Source: Flavitalea plasmicola (GTDB lineage: Bacteria; Bacteroidota; Bacteroidia; Chitinophagales; Chitinophagaceae). Taken from it: a DNA stretch of 64,000 nucleotides. The stretch is taken from positions 1-64,000 of the forward strand of contig NZ_JAUOTO010000012.1 of the NCBI RefSeq assembly GCF_030546645.1. The letters run 5' to 3'. Below the pieces are notes generated by a model. That model did no database searches, had not been told where the DNA came from, and was given only the letters and a program-made list of their open reading frames with translations. Positions within the stretch are counted from its first letter, which is position 1; each line of letters opens with the position of its first letter. Of the stretch, positions 9,232 to 17,291 are shown in pieces. Made by a program: the position numbers and the translations under genes.

Positions 9232-9996
9232 TTATTTCATCCATATCCCTTTTCGTCCCTCCGGGATAAAATAATGATTATGGCTCACCGGGAACACATC
9301 CCCATATATATCCAACGGCCGTAATCTTCCACTCTCCAGGTAGAAAACTTCATACCCCATCGGACGTATCATTTCAAAGAACCGGATCCTTTCCCCCTTA
9401 GCAACCAGCTCCACCAGCAGGATAGGCCGGTGTTTCCTCAACGTCTCCATCATGGAAGAAAACACCTGGATCTCCAAACCCTCCACATCACACTTGATAA
9501 AATCCAATCCTGGCAATTCACTGAACAAGGCATCGCCCGAGGCATTCCTCACTTTCACCGACTCCGCATACACATAAGGTTCCCCCGCCCGCTTGATCCT
9601 CGCATACGCGAATTGCTTATTATTACCCACCCTGGGGATCCCCATTTCCACATAGTCCCCTTCTCCGCCCAGGGCCACCTGCATCAGCTCGACATTATCC
9701 GCTTTCTTGCTCCGCAGCAGGTTCCCCAGCACCTCATTGAACCCGGGTATGGGCTCGATCGCAATGATCTTGCCGGAAGGGCCGGCCAGCCGGCTCATTT
9801 CCAATGTATAATAGCCGAGATGAGCGCCAATGTCCACACAAAAAGCTCCCTTTTCGATAATATCCTTAAGGAAATAAACATCCTGGTAGATCAATCCCAG
9901 TTTGCCCGTGGGATACAGTCGTTGAAAGGTGCCTGCCAGCAAGGATAGGTATCTTTTTTCCCCTAATAGTTTGATCAAGACCTTTTTGATTCCCAT
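9232..9996 (-). CDS. FkbM-family SAM-dependent methyltransferase
   Basis: 254 residues from the ATG at 9996 (MGIKKVLIKLLGEKRYLS). A seven-codon-longer form would need a TTG inside a hairpin. The Rossmann-type SAM site is clear: FCVDIGAHLGYYTLEMSRLAGPSGKIIAIEPIPG, with the acidic residue after IIAI. The later motif FIKCDVEGLE is typical of the FkbM group (FIKIDVEGxE). Members O-methylate polyketides, peptides and sugars, often in polysaccharide or siderophore loci. It probably belongs to the tailoring set with asnB, the SGNH protein and the carbamoyltransferases downstream, although a 180-bp gap follows it. The methyl acceptor cannot be inferred from sequence. Confidence 0.88.
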   Translation of the reverse strand: MGIKKVLIKLLGEKRYLSLLAGTFQRLYPTGKLGLIYQDVYFLKDIIEKGAFCVDIGAHLGYYTLEMSRLAGPSGKIIAIEPIPGFNEVLGNLLRSKKADNVELMQVALGGEGDYVEMGIPRVGNNKQFAYARIKRAGEPYVYAESVKVRNASGDALFSELPGLDFIKCDVEGLEIQVFSSMMETLRKHRPILLVELVAKGERIRFFEMIRPMGYEVFYLESGRLRPLDIYGDVFPVSHNHYFIPEGRKGIWMK

Positions 9997-10006
9997 ACAA
10001 TTTGGT

Positions 10007-10076
10007 TCTGACCGCAAGCTACGAGCTTCCGGCGAAATTTCCCATCCTTCACGCGCTTGCCGGTGCTCCGGTCAGA
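10007..10076. repeat. Interrupted inverted repeat between oxyR and FkbM genes
   Basis: TCTGACCG (10007-10014) is repeated inverted as CGGTCAGA (10069-10076), and just inside them GCAAGC (10014-10019) pairs with GCTTGC (10055-10060). The structure overlaps the oxyR stop codon (10072-10074). Part of it (CCGCAAGCTACGAGCTTC) resembles the AGCT-heptamer repeats found elsewhere in the window, so it may be a decayed copy. It could act as a terminator or mRNA-stabilising hairpin, but has no clear T-run. Confidence 0.5.
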
Positions 10077-11007
10077 TGGGCACCACGTTCTGGTTTTTAT
10101 TCTGCCGCACCTTTTCAGGGATGGATTGAATGATCTCTTCCTTTAACGCCTGTACAAGCCGCTGTTTTACAAAATCCCGGTGAACCACCAGGCTCACCTC
10201 CCTCATGGGAGCAGGGCGTTTGAAATGACGTACGAGCTGCGTCTGCTTTTTGGTCAGGTCCATAGCCGCCAGTTCCGGAAGGATCGTGATGCCGTCATTA
10301 AGTTCCACCATCCGCCGCAGCGTCTCCAGGCTGCCCGCCTCGTAATCGAAATGGCTGCCTTCCTTACTGGCTTTGCGCAGCTCGCAGAGACGAACGATCT
10401 GGCTGCGAAAGCAGTGCCCCTCCTCCAGCAGCCAAAGCTTATTAGGGTCGATGTCCTGGGCCAGCATATACGTCTTTTTATAGGCCGCATTCTTCCGGGA
10501 GACATAGACCAGCAGCTCCTCATAGAACAGCACATGCTCGCGGATGCCATTCTCCTGGAGAGGGGTGACCAAAATGCCCACATCGATGCGCCCTTCCCGG
10601 AGACGGCCTACCAGCGTCTCGGTAGTCATTTCATTCACAACCAGCTTGATCAGTGGGTATTTTGCTGTAAAGCCCTGTACAAATAAAGGCAGCAGGTAAG
10701 GCGCCAGGGTAGGGATGATGCCGATACGCAATTCCCCCGTCAGCACCCCTTTCTTCGCCTGCACGATCTCCTGGATAATATCCTTTTCGGCCAGGATCTT
10801 CCGGGCCTGCTCGATCAGTTCCCGTCCCGCCTCCGTGGGAAGCACCGGCTGTTTGCTTCTGTCGAAAATCTTGACCCCCAGCTCTTCCTCCAGCTTCTGC
10901 ACCTGCATGCTCAAAGTAGGCTGCGTGACAAAACAATTGGCGGCGGCTGTCGCAAAGTGGCGATAGGTGTCGATGGCTACGATATATTCCAGCTGTATGA
11001 ATGTCAT
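10072..11007 (-). CDS. oxyR: LysR-type hydrogen peroxide sensor/regulator OxyR
   Basis: 311 residues. The N-terminal winged helix-turn-helix (residues 1-60, AAANCFVTQPTLSMQVQKLE) is followed by a periplasmic-binding-protein-like sensor domain. The segment GHCFRSQIVRLCEL puts cysteines at residues 199 and 208, the same spacing and numbering as the redox pair C199/C208 of E. coli OxyR. Peroxide sensing by disulfide formation is therefore well supported. Usual OxyR targets are catalase, alkyl hydroperoxide reductase and Dps genes; none of these is in the window. The gene lies between a carbamoyltransferase (76 bp upstream) and the FkbM gene, all on one strand. A tandem OxyR-type operator covers its own start codon, which points to autoregulation. 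Confidence 0.93.
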   Translation of the reverse strand: MTFIQLEYIVAIDTYRHFATAAANCFVTQPTLSMQVQKLEEELGVKIFDRSKQPVLPTEAGRELIEQARKILAEKDIIQEIVQAKKGVLTGELRIGIIPTLAPYLLPLFVQGFTAKYPLIKLVVNEMTTETLVGRLREGRIDVGILVTPLQENGIREHVLFYEELLVYVSRKNAAYKKTYMLAQDIDPNKLWLLEEGHCFRSQIVRLCELRKASKEGSHFDYEAGSLETLRRMVELNDGITILPELAAMDLTKKQTQLVRHFKRPAPMREVSLVVHRDFVKQRLVQALKEEIIQSIPEKVRQNKNQNVVPI

Positions 11008-11020
11008 AGATTAAATCTAT
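10984..11020 (-). promoter_or_regulatory. Tandem OxyR operator over the oxyR start codon
   Basis: The minus strand reads ATAG-N7-CTAT-N7-ATAC-N7-ATAT. This fits the classical OxyR consensus ATAG-N7-CTAT-N7-ATAG-N7-CTAT with two mismatches, both in the second half-site. The first half-site, ATAGATTTAATCTAT (11006-11020), also has the inner T and A of the consensus and lies in the perfect 17-bp palindrome at 11005-11021. The ATG start (11005-11007) is at the edge of this palindrome, so bound OxyR should block its own expression. Confidence 0.7.
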
Positions 11021-11083
11021 GTAAAGTTAAAATTAATCAATCATACCACCCAAACGCGGAGATATCGTGCGCAACTGTGGAAC

Positions 11084-12823
11084 TCATTGCAGGATGTCAG
11101 TAAAATGAACGAACGTACTTTTAACATATAATTTGTTGTCGCTCCATATAAGATTCGCCTTATTCCACTCCATTGCGCTGCGAACGTCCGGGAAAAATCC
11201 ACTGCCATTTAGGTTGGCGCTTGTATTGCACAGCAATGGTATGCCACTTTTTTCAAAATATTTTCTTAACAAACGATAAATAACAGGGTTTTCATTATTG
11301 TTGATCGTTTGAAGTCTTGCAGAACCATCTAAATGACAGATCGCGGGCACTTTTTCTTTCCATGATTTCCTGACAAAATGTTCAAAAAGCATAAATGGAT
11401 CGGGCGAGCCGGGAGAAAAAACCTCGGGCGCATATTCTTCCAGGCAGATAGGTGCGACAGGACGGTACTGCTCGCGACCTTTAATTTCATTAAGCCTTTT
11501 TTTCATGCCTGATGAATGTGCAGGTGAAAGAATGCTTCTGTTGCCTAAGGCACGCGGCCCTAATTCCGCGCGTCCGTTGAGAAATACCACTGGCTCGTTG
11601 TACTTATGAAGGATTTCGGCCAGTTCTTCTATCCGGCAGTCACAGCAAACAAAGTCATTCCTACCTTCTGTTGCATCATCAGTCAGGCCAGACTCATTTA
11701 ATCCGGGCCCGCTGTATACATCCCATTCCAATGACCTAATTCCCTCGCTGCGAAGCATTTCACAGCATGCCGCACCCAGCGCATTGCCTGCATCGTTAGG
11801 AAAGGGGGGTACCCATACGTGTTTTATCAACGGACTATTCCTGATACTATTGTTCCATTTGATATTCAGTGCGCATCCCCCCACCAGGCACAAATTGGAA
11901 GTTAATTCCGGTTGCCGCTTCCACTGCGCCGATAAGTGCTCAAGAAGCAGTTCTTGTAGAAACTCCTGAAAGGTGGTCAGCATGTCGGTATCGGGAAATT
12001 TGTTTTCCCTTGAAAATTGTTTCGCGGCTGTGATAAATTGATTGGTAACTGTATTTATGATCTCCTTGGAAAGCTCTGTCTCATCGAATCCTTGCGTCAA
12101 ATCTGAAAAGATCTTGTGATACTGCTGCAGTATCTGAGCATTTACTTTTCCCAAAGCCATGTATGCCATCGCCTTGCCCGCAATCGATAAACTATTGGGC
12201 ATTTCGGAAAAAGGTTTAAATGCATGGGAAAAGTTTGTATATATGTTGCCGAGCAATGGAAAAAGAGAGCCTAAATTCCGTACCGCATTTTCATTGTAGG
12301 AAAAATAGAACAGCTGAGGCGGCATACCGCCATCCCATACAAGTACCATTGCGTCTTCTCCTTTTTTTGCGAAGGGGCTCGTGCAATATGCCGCAGCAAC
12401 ATGTCCGGCAACATGCAGATAGCTGCTATAGACCAGGCCCTGATCATAAAAGGAAAAATGACAAGGCTCCATGATATTTTCTTCGGAAGTTACATAATGA
12501 CCATAATCCGCAACTTTTTTAGTTGTAATATCGACCTCCTTTCCCAAAAAGTTAAACTTTATGATGGACGCCTCAATGTTGGTGGATTTGGAAAAATTAT
12601 CCAGCTCCCAAATGCTCCAGCCATCGATAACTATTTTGTCAATAGCCTTTAAGCTGTGCCCGTATTCAGATAATATGCTTTCCACCTGATCAATTGTAAT
12701 GTTGAAAGGTGAGTACCGGGGGGAATTGTTTAGCTTCTCCATCTCATATGAAAAAATGAGCCGGCCATTTTCGATTAGCGCTATCGCGGCATCATGAGTT
12801 AGTTTAATACCAAGTATGGTCAT
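11084..12823 (-). CDS. Carbamoyltransferase (third, divergent member)
   Basis: 579 residues. Family motifs are present but diverged: LTHDAAIAL (H10), HVAGH in place of HHxxH with the first and last His kept, VWDGG, GGCALNIKWN, PNDAGNALGA, GRAELGPRALGNRSIL, YRPVAPICLEEY and CNTSANLNGSG. The metal- and ATP-binding residues of the Kae1-like half and the carbamoyl-adenylate half therefore look intact, and activity is likely. The N-terminal half differs clearly from the two other copies (for example, NSPRYSPFNITIDQVESIL), so it probably has another substrate. The coding sequence is visibly richer in A and T than the genes around it, which suggests separate acquisition. It is 76 bp upstream of oxyR on the same strand. 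A TTG-N17-TAATTTG promoter-like sequence lies 37-66 bp upstream. Confidence 0.9.
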   Translation of the reverse strand: MTILGIKLTHDAAIALIENGRLIFSYEMEKLNNSPRYSPFNITIDQVESILSEYGHSLKAIDKIVIDGWSIWELDNFSKSTNIEASIIKFNFLGKEVDITTKKVADYGHYVTSEENIMEPCHFSFYDQGLVYSSYLHVAGHVAAAYCTSPFAKKGEDAMVLVWDGGMPPQLFYFSYNENAVRNLGSLFPLLGNIYTNFSHAFKPFSEMPNSLSIAGKAMAYMALGKVNAQILQQYHKIFSDLTQGFDETELSKEIINTVTNQFITAAKQFSRENKFPDTDMLTTFQEFLQELLLEHLSAQWKRQPELTSNLCLVGGCALNIKWNNSIRNSPLIKHVWVPPFPNDAGNALGAACCEMLRSEGIRSLEWDVYSGPGLNESGLTDDATEGRNDFVCCDCRIEELAEILHKYNEPVVFLNGRAELGPRALGNRSILSPAHSSGMKKRLNEIKGREQYRPVAPICLEEYAPEVFSPGSPDPFMLFEHFVRKSWKEKVPAICHLDGSARLQTINNNENPVIYRLLRKYFEKSGIPLLCNTSANLNGSGFFPDVRSAMEWNKANLIWSDNKLYVKSTFVHFTDILQ

Positions 12824-12859
12824 ATAATTTACAGTATTTCCCTTTCAAGTAAAAATACC

Positions 12860-12889
12860 CAAATTATGTTTCCTTCACCTGTTCAACAA
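12860..12889 (-). promoter_or_regulatory. Possible promoter of the third carbamoyltransferase
   Basis: The minus strand has TTG (12884-12886), 17 bp, then TAATTTG (12860-12866). This is one base short of the Bacteroidota TTG-N17-23-TAnnTTTG pattern and lies 37 bp before the start codon. Confidence 0.35.
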
Positions 12890-13038
12890 GAAAAAATTTT
12901 GAGACACCGGAGCATATCCGCTATTCCCGGATGAATCAATGGTGCGGATGAAGAACAGGGAAGGGCGAACTGATCGCGCCCATCATAAATTATCCCGGGG
13001 TGTCCCTGAGAATAAGTATATTGTATGAACAGCCCCAT

Positions 13039-14493
13039 ATGATAAAAACGCCCGTTCTTGCCCTGCTCCTCCTTTTTGCGCTATGCACTGCCGGCTTTTC
13101 CCAATCCAAAGAGGTGCTGCAAAAGATCCACGAAGTGGAGACCCATCTCGCCGGGTGGGTGCAAACGCAACATGACCACACCTGGACCCTCTCCGAACGC
13201 ATGGCTCATTATCACCTGAAAGGAGTGAGCATCGCCGTTGTCAATGACTATAAGATCGAATGGGCCAAAGGCTATGGATGGGCAGACAGCAGTGAGGGCC
13301 GCCACGTTACCACATCGACGCTTTTCCAGGCAGCCAGCATCAGCAAGTCGCTCAACGCCATGGGTGTCCTCAAGCTCGTGCAGGATGGAAAGTTGAACCT
13401 CCACATGGACGTCAATCGATATCTCAAGCACTGGAAGCTCACCTACAACACCCTGACAAAAGGCAAAAAGATAACGATGGCCCATCTCCTCAGCCATACA
13501 GCCGGTCTTTCCGTACACGGCTTCCCCGGGTACGACATACAAGACAGCATCCCTTCCATCGAACAGATCCTCGACGGACGGCGGCCCGCCAACAGTCCCC
13601 GGGTATATTCTATGTTCGAGCCGGGCCTGCGCTCACAATACTCCGGCGGAGGCATCACGCTCTCTCAGCTGGTGGTGATGAATATCACCGGCCTGCCGTA
13701 TGACCGGTATATGCATGACAGCATCCTGCTACCCCTGGGCATGACCGCCAGCTTCTACACCCAGCCTCCCGGCCCCGGCAAAAGGGCCTTATTGGCCACA
13801 GGATATAAGAACAATGGTGCCGCCATACATGGCAAGTATCATATCTATCCCGAACAGGCGGCCGCCGGCCTCTGGACAAACCCCACTGACCTCTGCCGCT
13901 TTATCATCGCCTCCCAGCTATCCCTGGAAGGAAAGCAAGGCGGCGTCCTGTCACCAGCCATGACAAGGACAGGGCTCACACCTTATATCGACAGCAATGC
14001 AGCACTGGGCGTATTCATCCAGCAAAGAGGGCCCGGCAAATATTTCTCGCACGGCGGCGCCAACGAAGGTTTCCGGTCGCAATATTTTGGGAGCCTCCAT
14101 GGCGGAAAGGGCGTAGTGGTGATGGTGAATTCAGATAATGGCGCCATCATGGATGAGATCATCAACAGCGTCGCCACTGTATACAAATGGGAAGGCTTCT
14201 ATGCGCCCGTGGTTAAAAAAGAGATTGACGCGCCGGCTGCTTTGGAAGAATACGCGGGCCGGTATATCGTCGGGGGAGACACGGTTCACATCATACAACG
14301 GGATGGCAGATTATTCCTCGACGTGCGCTTCGATCAGTGGCAGCTTCATTTCACTTCGCCGGACGATTTCTTTTTATACGACGACCACAGCGATCTTCAG
14401 TTCATACGCGACAATGGAAGGATCGTCGGCCTCCTGATCGATCATAAGCAGAGGGCGAAAAAGATCACAGCCATCCCCGTTAATAATAAGTGA
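13039..14493 (+). CDS. Secreted serine hydrolase, beta-lactamase/class C PBP-like family
   Basis: 484 residues from the ATG at 13039, chosen because it begins a Sec signal peptide (MIKTPVLALLLLFALCTAGFSQ); an ATG 13 codons earlier would spoil it. The catalytic SxxK motif is seen in AASISKSLNAMG, the tyrosine motif as YSGG (usual YxN, so variant), and HGGANEG gives the third active-site element (K/H-T/S/G-G). The fold matches serine beta-lactamases, D-alanyl-D-alanine carboxypeptidases and esterases of this group. A C-terminal lipocalin-like beta domain of about 90 residues follows (LEEYAGRYIVGGDTVHIIQ). It probably acts in the periplasm. It ends 14 bp inside the convergent lipoprotein gene. 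Hydrolysis of a peptide or ester is likely; resistance to beta-lactams cannot be claimed. Confidence 0.88.
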   Translation: MIKTPVLALLLLFALCTAGFSQSKEVLQKIHEVETHLAGWVQTQHDHTWTLSERMAHYHLKGVSIAVVNDYKIEWAKGYGWADSSEGRHVTTSTLFQAASISKSLNAMGVLKLVQDGKLNLHMDVNRYLKHWKLTYNTLTKGKKITMAHLLSHTAGLSVHGFPGYDIQDSIPSIEQILDGRRPANSPRVYSMFEPGLRSQYSGGGITLSQLVVMNITGLPYDRYMHDSILLPLGMTASFYTQPPGPGKRALLATGYKNNGAAIHGKYHIYPEQAAAGLWTNPTDLCRFIIASQLSLEGKQGGVLSPAMTRTGLTPYIDSNAALGVFIQQRGPGKYFSHGGANEGFRSQYFGSLHGGKGVVVMVNSDNGAIMDEIINSVATVYKWEGFYAPVVKKEIDAPAALEEYAGRYIVGGDTVHIIQRDGRLFLDVRFDQWQLHFTSPDDFFLYDDHSDLQFIRDNGRIVGLLIDHKQRAKKITAIPVNNK

Positions 14494-15310
14494 ACACCAT
14501 CTTCGTCCCCGCAGGCGCCCCGGCAGGTGTGATCGAGCTGATCCTGCCGGTGGCATCCACACCTACGGTATAGTTGATGCCTGCACCCGGTAATCCCTCC
14601 GCTGTCCCGGTGACCTTATTGGTCAGGCTTTTTGAGATATAATCACTGTAGCCCCCAAATCCGTTGACCTGCAGTATATACAGCAACGGCCCCAGGCTCC
14701 CCGCAATTTCCGCCTTATAGCCGGGATTGGCGCCGGCAACATGGCCGAAAGCAACATCTCCCTGCTTGTTCCATGAGCCGCTTTCATTTATATAAACCTT
14801 TTCCTGTGTGACATTCCCACCGGAAACAGTCAACGTGTCGATCTGACTGCCGTCAACCGATCCGTCAAAAGACACGGTGGCAACGATCTTATCGCCCGGA
14901 TAGGCAAAATAGGTTACATAGCCGGAGCCATTTACCCCTGTGTCCTTCACGATCCGGTTCTGCCCGTCATAGGTCAGCTGGTGCGTTTCATACTGTCCCG
15001 CCTGTTCATGCGCATATTCATATCCCGTCGGCAGAGAACCATTGCCAGCATACGTAAATACGAAATTCAAGCTGTCGTCTATCTGATTGCCATTGCTGTT
15101 GTCCTTTACATATTGGTCCAGCCGGATCAGGTGATGATTTGCGTCATACCGGAGGGAATCAATTTGCAGGTAATCCGTTGCATAGGAACGGCAGGAAGCC
15201 AGGTAGGAATTATTCACCGGATTACCCTGGCTGGACGAATCGCTCTTGTGACAGGATAAAAGGATAAGGCAAAAGGCGATCGTACAAAGTAGGGCTGTTT
15301 TTGGGGGCAT
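14480..15310 (-). CDS. Hypothetical lipoprotein
   Basis: 276 residues from the ATG at 15310. A lipoprotein signal is visible (CTIAFCLILLSCHKSDSSSQ, with the acylated cysteine after LLS), so the protein should be anchored in the outer or inner membrane facing the periplasm or surface. The body is rich in Tyr, Asp and Asn and has repeats resembling YD/RHS-like or DUF4595-like strands (LRYDANHHLIRLDQYV, LTYDGQNRIVKDT), a type common in Bacteroidota lipoproteins. No catalytic motif is seen and no function is proposed. It overlaps the convergent serine hydrolase gene by 14 bp and has its own good promoter at 15350-15380. Confidence 0.75.
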   Translation of the reverse strand: MPPKTALLCTIAFCLILLSCHKSDSSSQGNPVNNSYLASCRSYATDYLQIDSLRYDANHHLIRLDQYVKDNSNGNQIDDSLNFVFTYAGNGSLPTGYEYAHEQAGQYETHQLTYDGQNRIVKDTGVNGSGYVTYFAYPGDKIVATVSFDGSVDGSQIDTLTVSGGNVTQEKVYINESGSWNKQGDVAFGHVAGANPGYKAEIAGSLGPLLYILQVNGFGGYSDYISKSLTNKVTGTAEGLPGAGINYTVGVDATGRISSITPAGAPAGTKMVFTYY

Positions 15311-15349
15311 GATCAGGATTGATAAAGTTTTATAGTTTTTTTTCGTGCT

Positions 15350-15380
15350 CAAAAATATACAATCGGATCGACATACGCAA
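15350..15380 (-). promoter_or_regulatory. Promoter of the lipoprotein gene
   Basis: The minus strand has TTG (15378-15380), a 20-bp spacer, then TATTTTTG (15350-15357), an exact TAnnTTTG. It lies 40 bp before the ATG at 15310. Confidence 0.55.
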
Positions 15381-15402
15381 TCCGTCTGCAGGCTTAAAAT
15401 AC

Positions 15403-15430
15403 AAATAGCCCGGCGTTACCCGGGCCATTT
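15403..15430 (-). terminator. Terminator downstream of the OmpA-like gene
   Basis: AAATGGCCCGG pairs with CCGGGCTATTT around the loop GTAACG on the minus strand, with one mismatch in the stem. It is followed by a T-rich stretch (GTATTTTAAG), and the hairpin begins 25 bp after the OmpA-like stop codon. Confidence 0.6.
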
Positions 15431-15455
15431 GCCTTTGCGTGTCCGTCGTGTGCTC

Positions 15456-16295
15456 TTAGTTGTCCGTAGTAGTGCCCGTCTCTAATAATTTAAACAGCTC
15501 GTCCAGCTTGGGTGAAAGGATGATCTCCGTCCTCCTGTTCAATGCCCTTCCTTCGGAAGTACTGTTGGTCTGCACGGGATCATACTGGCTGTGCCCGGAG
15601 GCTTCCACCCTGACAGGATCCACTTTATAATCGATAGTGAGAATGCGTACGATCGCCGTGGCCCGGGCCGTGCTCAGGTCCCAGTTATCTTTAAACCGCG
15701 TGCGGATGGGTACGGAGTCCGTGTGCCCTTCGATGTTCACGGTAATTTCGGGATTACTATTCAGGACCCCCGCCAGCTTGCCCAGCGCTTCCTTGCCTTT
15801 GGGATTTACCACTGCGCTGCCGGAAGGGAACAATAAATTCTCCTGCAGGCTAACATATACTTTCCCGTTCTTGATAGCTACCGTCAGCTCATTGGAATTG
15901 AAGCCCACCAGCGCATCGCTCATTTTTTTACGGATCTCCTGGATGGCCTTCTTCTGCTGGTCCATCAATGCCTGTAGTTGCTCCAGCTTGCGTTGCTGCT
16001 CAGCCAGCTCCTGCTGGCTCTTTCCCAGCTGGGAATTCTTGTTGGCCACGTCGCTGGACAATCGCCCCGCCTGGTTCGTGAGGTCATTGACCTTATTGGT
16101 AAGGTCCCCAACCTGTTGCTTTAATTGCCCAATCGTTGCCTCCTGGTCAGCTACTTTGGCCGCCAGCCGGGCGCTGTCATTCCTCGCGGACTCCAAAGCG
16201 CTTTGGGAAGCCTTGAATTTCTTATTCGATACACAACTTGTTAACAGTAAAATACTTGCGATAATGCTTAGGCCAAGATGGACGGCTTTGTTCAT
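15456..16295 (-). CDS. OmpA-family lipoprotein with coiled coil (peptidoglycan-binding)
   Basis: 279 residues. A lipoprotein signal peptide (LSIIASILLLTSCVSNKKF) is followed by a long coiled coil (about 30-125, with repeats like QLKQQVGDLTNKVNDLTNQ). The C-terminal OmpA/MotB domain (about 150-270) shows NIEGHTDSVPIRTRFKDNWDLSTARA and VEASGHSQYDP...ALNRRTEII, the residues that grip diaminopimelate in peptidoglycan. It should tether the outer membrane to the wall. It stands alone: its terminator lies downstream, and 88 bp separate it from the LD-carboxypeptidase pair upstream, which also acts on peptidoglycan. Specific partners are unknown. Confidence 0.9.
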   Translation of the reverse strand: MNKAVHLGLSIIASILLLTSCVSNKKFKASQSALESARNDSARLAAKVADQEATIGQLKQQVGDLTNKVNDLTNQAGRLSSDVANKNSQLGKSQQELAEQQRKLEQLQALMDQQKKAIQEIRKKMSDALVGFNSNELTVAIKNGKVYVSLQENLLFPSGSAVVNPKGKEALGKLAGVLNSNPEITVNIEGHTDSVPIRTRFKDNWDLSTARATAIVRILTIDYKVDPVRVEASGHSQYDPVQTNSTSEGRALNRRTEIILSPKLDELFKLLETGTTTDN

Positions 16296-16382
16296 GTTAG
16301 TAGATTGAGGTTACAAATACCTTCGATGAATAAGCTCTACACTATACAATCATCAGGCCATAAAAGAAGCGCCGTCAAATCT

Positions 16383-17291
16383 TTACTCTTCCAATGTTAC
16401 CTTATTCTTCCCCACCTTCAGCTTGTATCCCACGCCTGCTTTCAGCGCATAGTTATGCCCGCCATGGCTAACGGGGAACCCAAAAGCCAAAGGGTAGTCA
16501 TACTCCTTCACTACATCGTAAATGATCTCATAGACAGTCTGCCCGAAAGGACGGGTCGTATCTTTCATATCAGTAAAACCTCCGATGATGAGTCCCGCCA
16601 GTCTGTCCAGCCTGCCATTGCGCTTCAGCTGCCAGAACATCCGGTCGATGTTATACAGGTACTCCCCCACATCCTCCAGGAAAAGTATCTTTCCCTTCGT
16701 CTTCATATCCGATGCCGTCCCCGCCAGGTGCGCCAACAGGGAAAGATTACCCCCCACCAGCGCTCCCACCGCCTCGCCCTTCCTGTTCAGCGGGTGAACG
16801 TCACATATATACTTTGCTTTCTTTCCTTCCAGCGCGTCCCGCAATGATGCCACATACACGCTCTCCGCCCCCCCGTCATTGAATGCCCCGGCCATGGGCG
16901 AATGCAGCGTCGCTATCTTAAAGTTAGCATGGATATGCGCATGCAGGACAGTGACATCACTAAACCCGGCGATCCATTTCGGATACTTGATAAAATGAGA
17001 AAAATCTATCCGGTCGATGATACGGCTCAGCCCATAGCCGCCCCGTGCGCAAAGAATGGCTTTGACGGATGGGTCGTCCAGCGCCTCCTGCAGATCGGCC
17101 AGCCTTTCCTCGTCCGTACCGGAAAAATAATTTTCCGAGTGGCTGGCCAGAGTGGTTCCTGCACGCACGGCATACCCCCAGGCACGCAACGTGTCGATAC
17201 AGGTCTGCATTTTTTCAGGAGCCATATAGCCTGCCGGGCAGACAAGGGCGATGGTATCGCCGGGCGCTAAGTAAGGGGGCATGACTGTCAT
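16383..17291 (-). CDS. ldcA: LD-carboxypeptidase, peptidase family S66 (second of a tandem pair)
   Basis: 302 residues from the ATG at 17291, which overlaps the TGA of the upstream gene as ATGA, so translation is probably coupled. Longer in-frame starts fall inside that gene. S66 residues are in place: nucleophile Ser in AGFSDVTVL, preceded by CARGGYGLSRII; Glu in FLEDVGEYLYNIDRMFW; His in PVSHGGHNYAL. The enzyme cleaves the L,D bond between meso-diaminopimelate and D-alanine in released murein tetrapeptides during wall recycling. There is no signal peptide, so it should be cytoplasmic, unlike its neighbour. The two proteins are clearly paralogues by tandem duplication. Confidence 0.93.
   Translation of the reverse strand: MTVMPPYLAPGDTIALVCPAGYMAPEKMQTCIDTLRAWGYAVRAGTTLASHSENYFSGTDEERLADLQEALDDPSVKAILCARGGYGLSRIIDRIDFSHFIKYPKWIAGFSDVTVLHAHIHANFKIATLHSPMAGAFNDGGAESVYVASLRDALEGKKAKYICDVHPLNRKGEAVGALVGGNLSLLAHLAGTASDMKTKGKILFLEDVGEYLYNIDRMFWQLKRNGRLDRLAGLIIGGFTDMKDTTRPFGQTVYEIIYDVVKEYDYPLAFGFPVSHGGHNYALKAGVGYKLKVGKNKVTLEE

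Noticed and set aside
13039-14493. Antibiotic-resistance beta-lactamase
   Set aside because: The SxxK and HGG motifs place it in the broad class C/esterase family, but the tyrosine motif is variant and a C-terminal lipocalin-like domain is present; resistance cannot be inferred.
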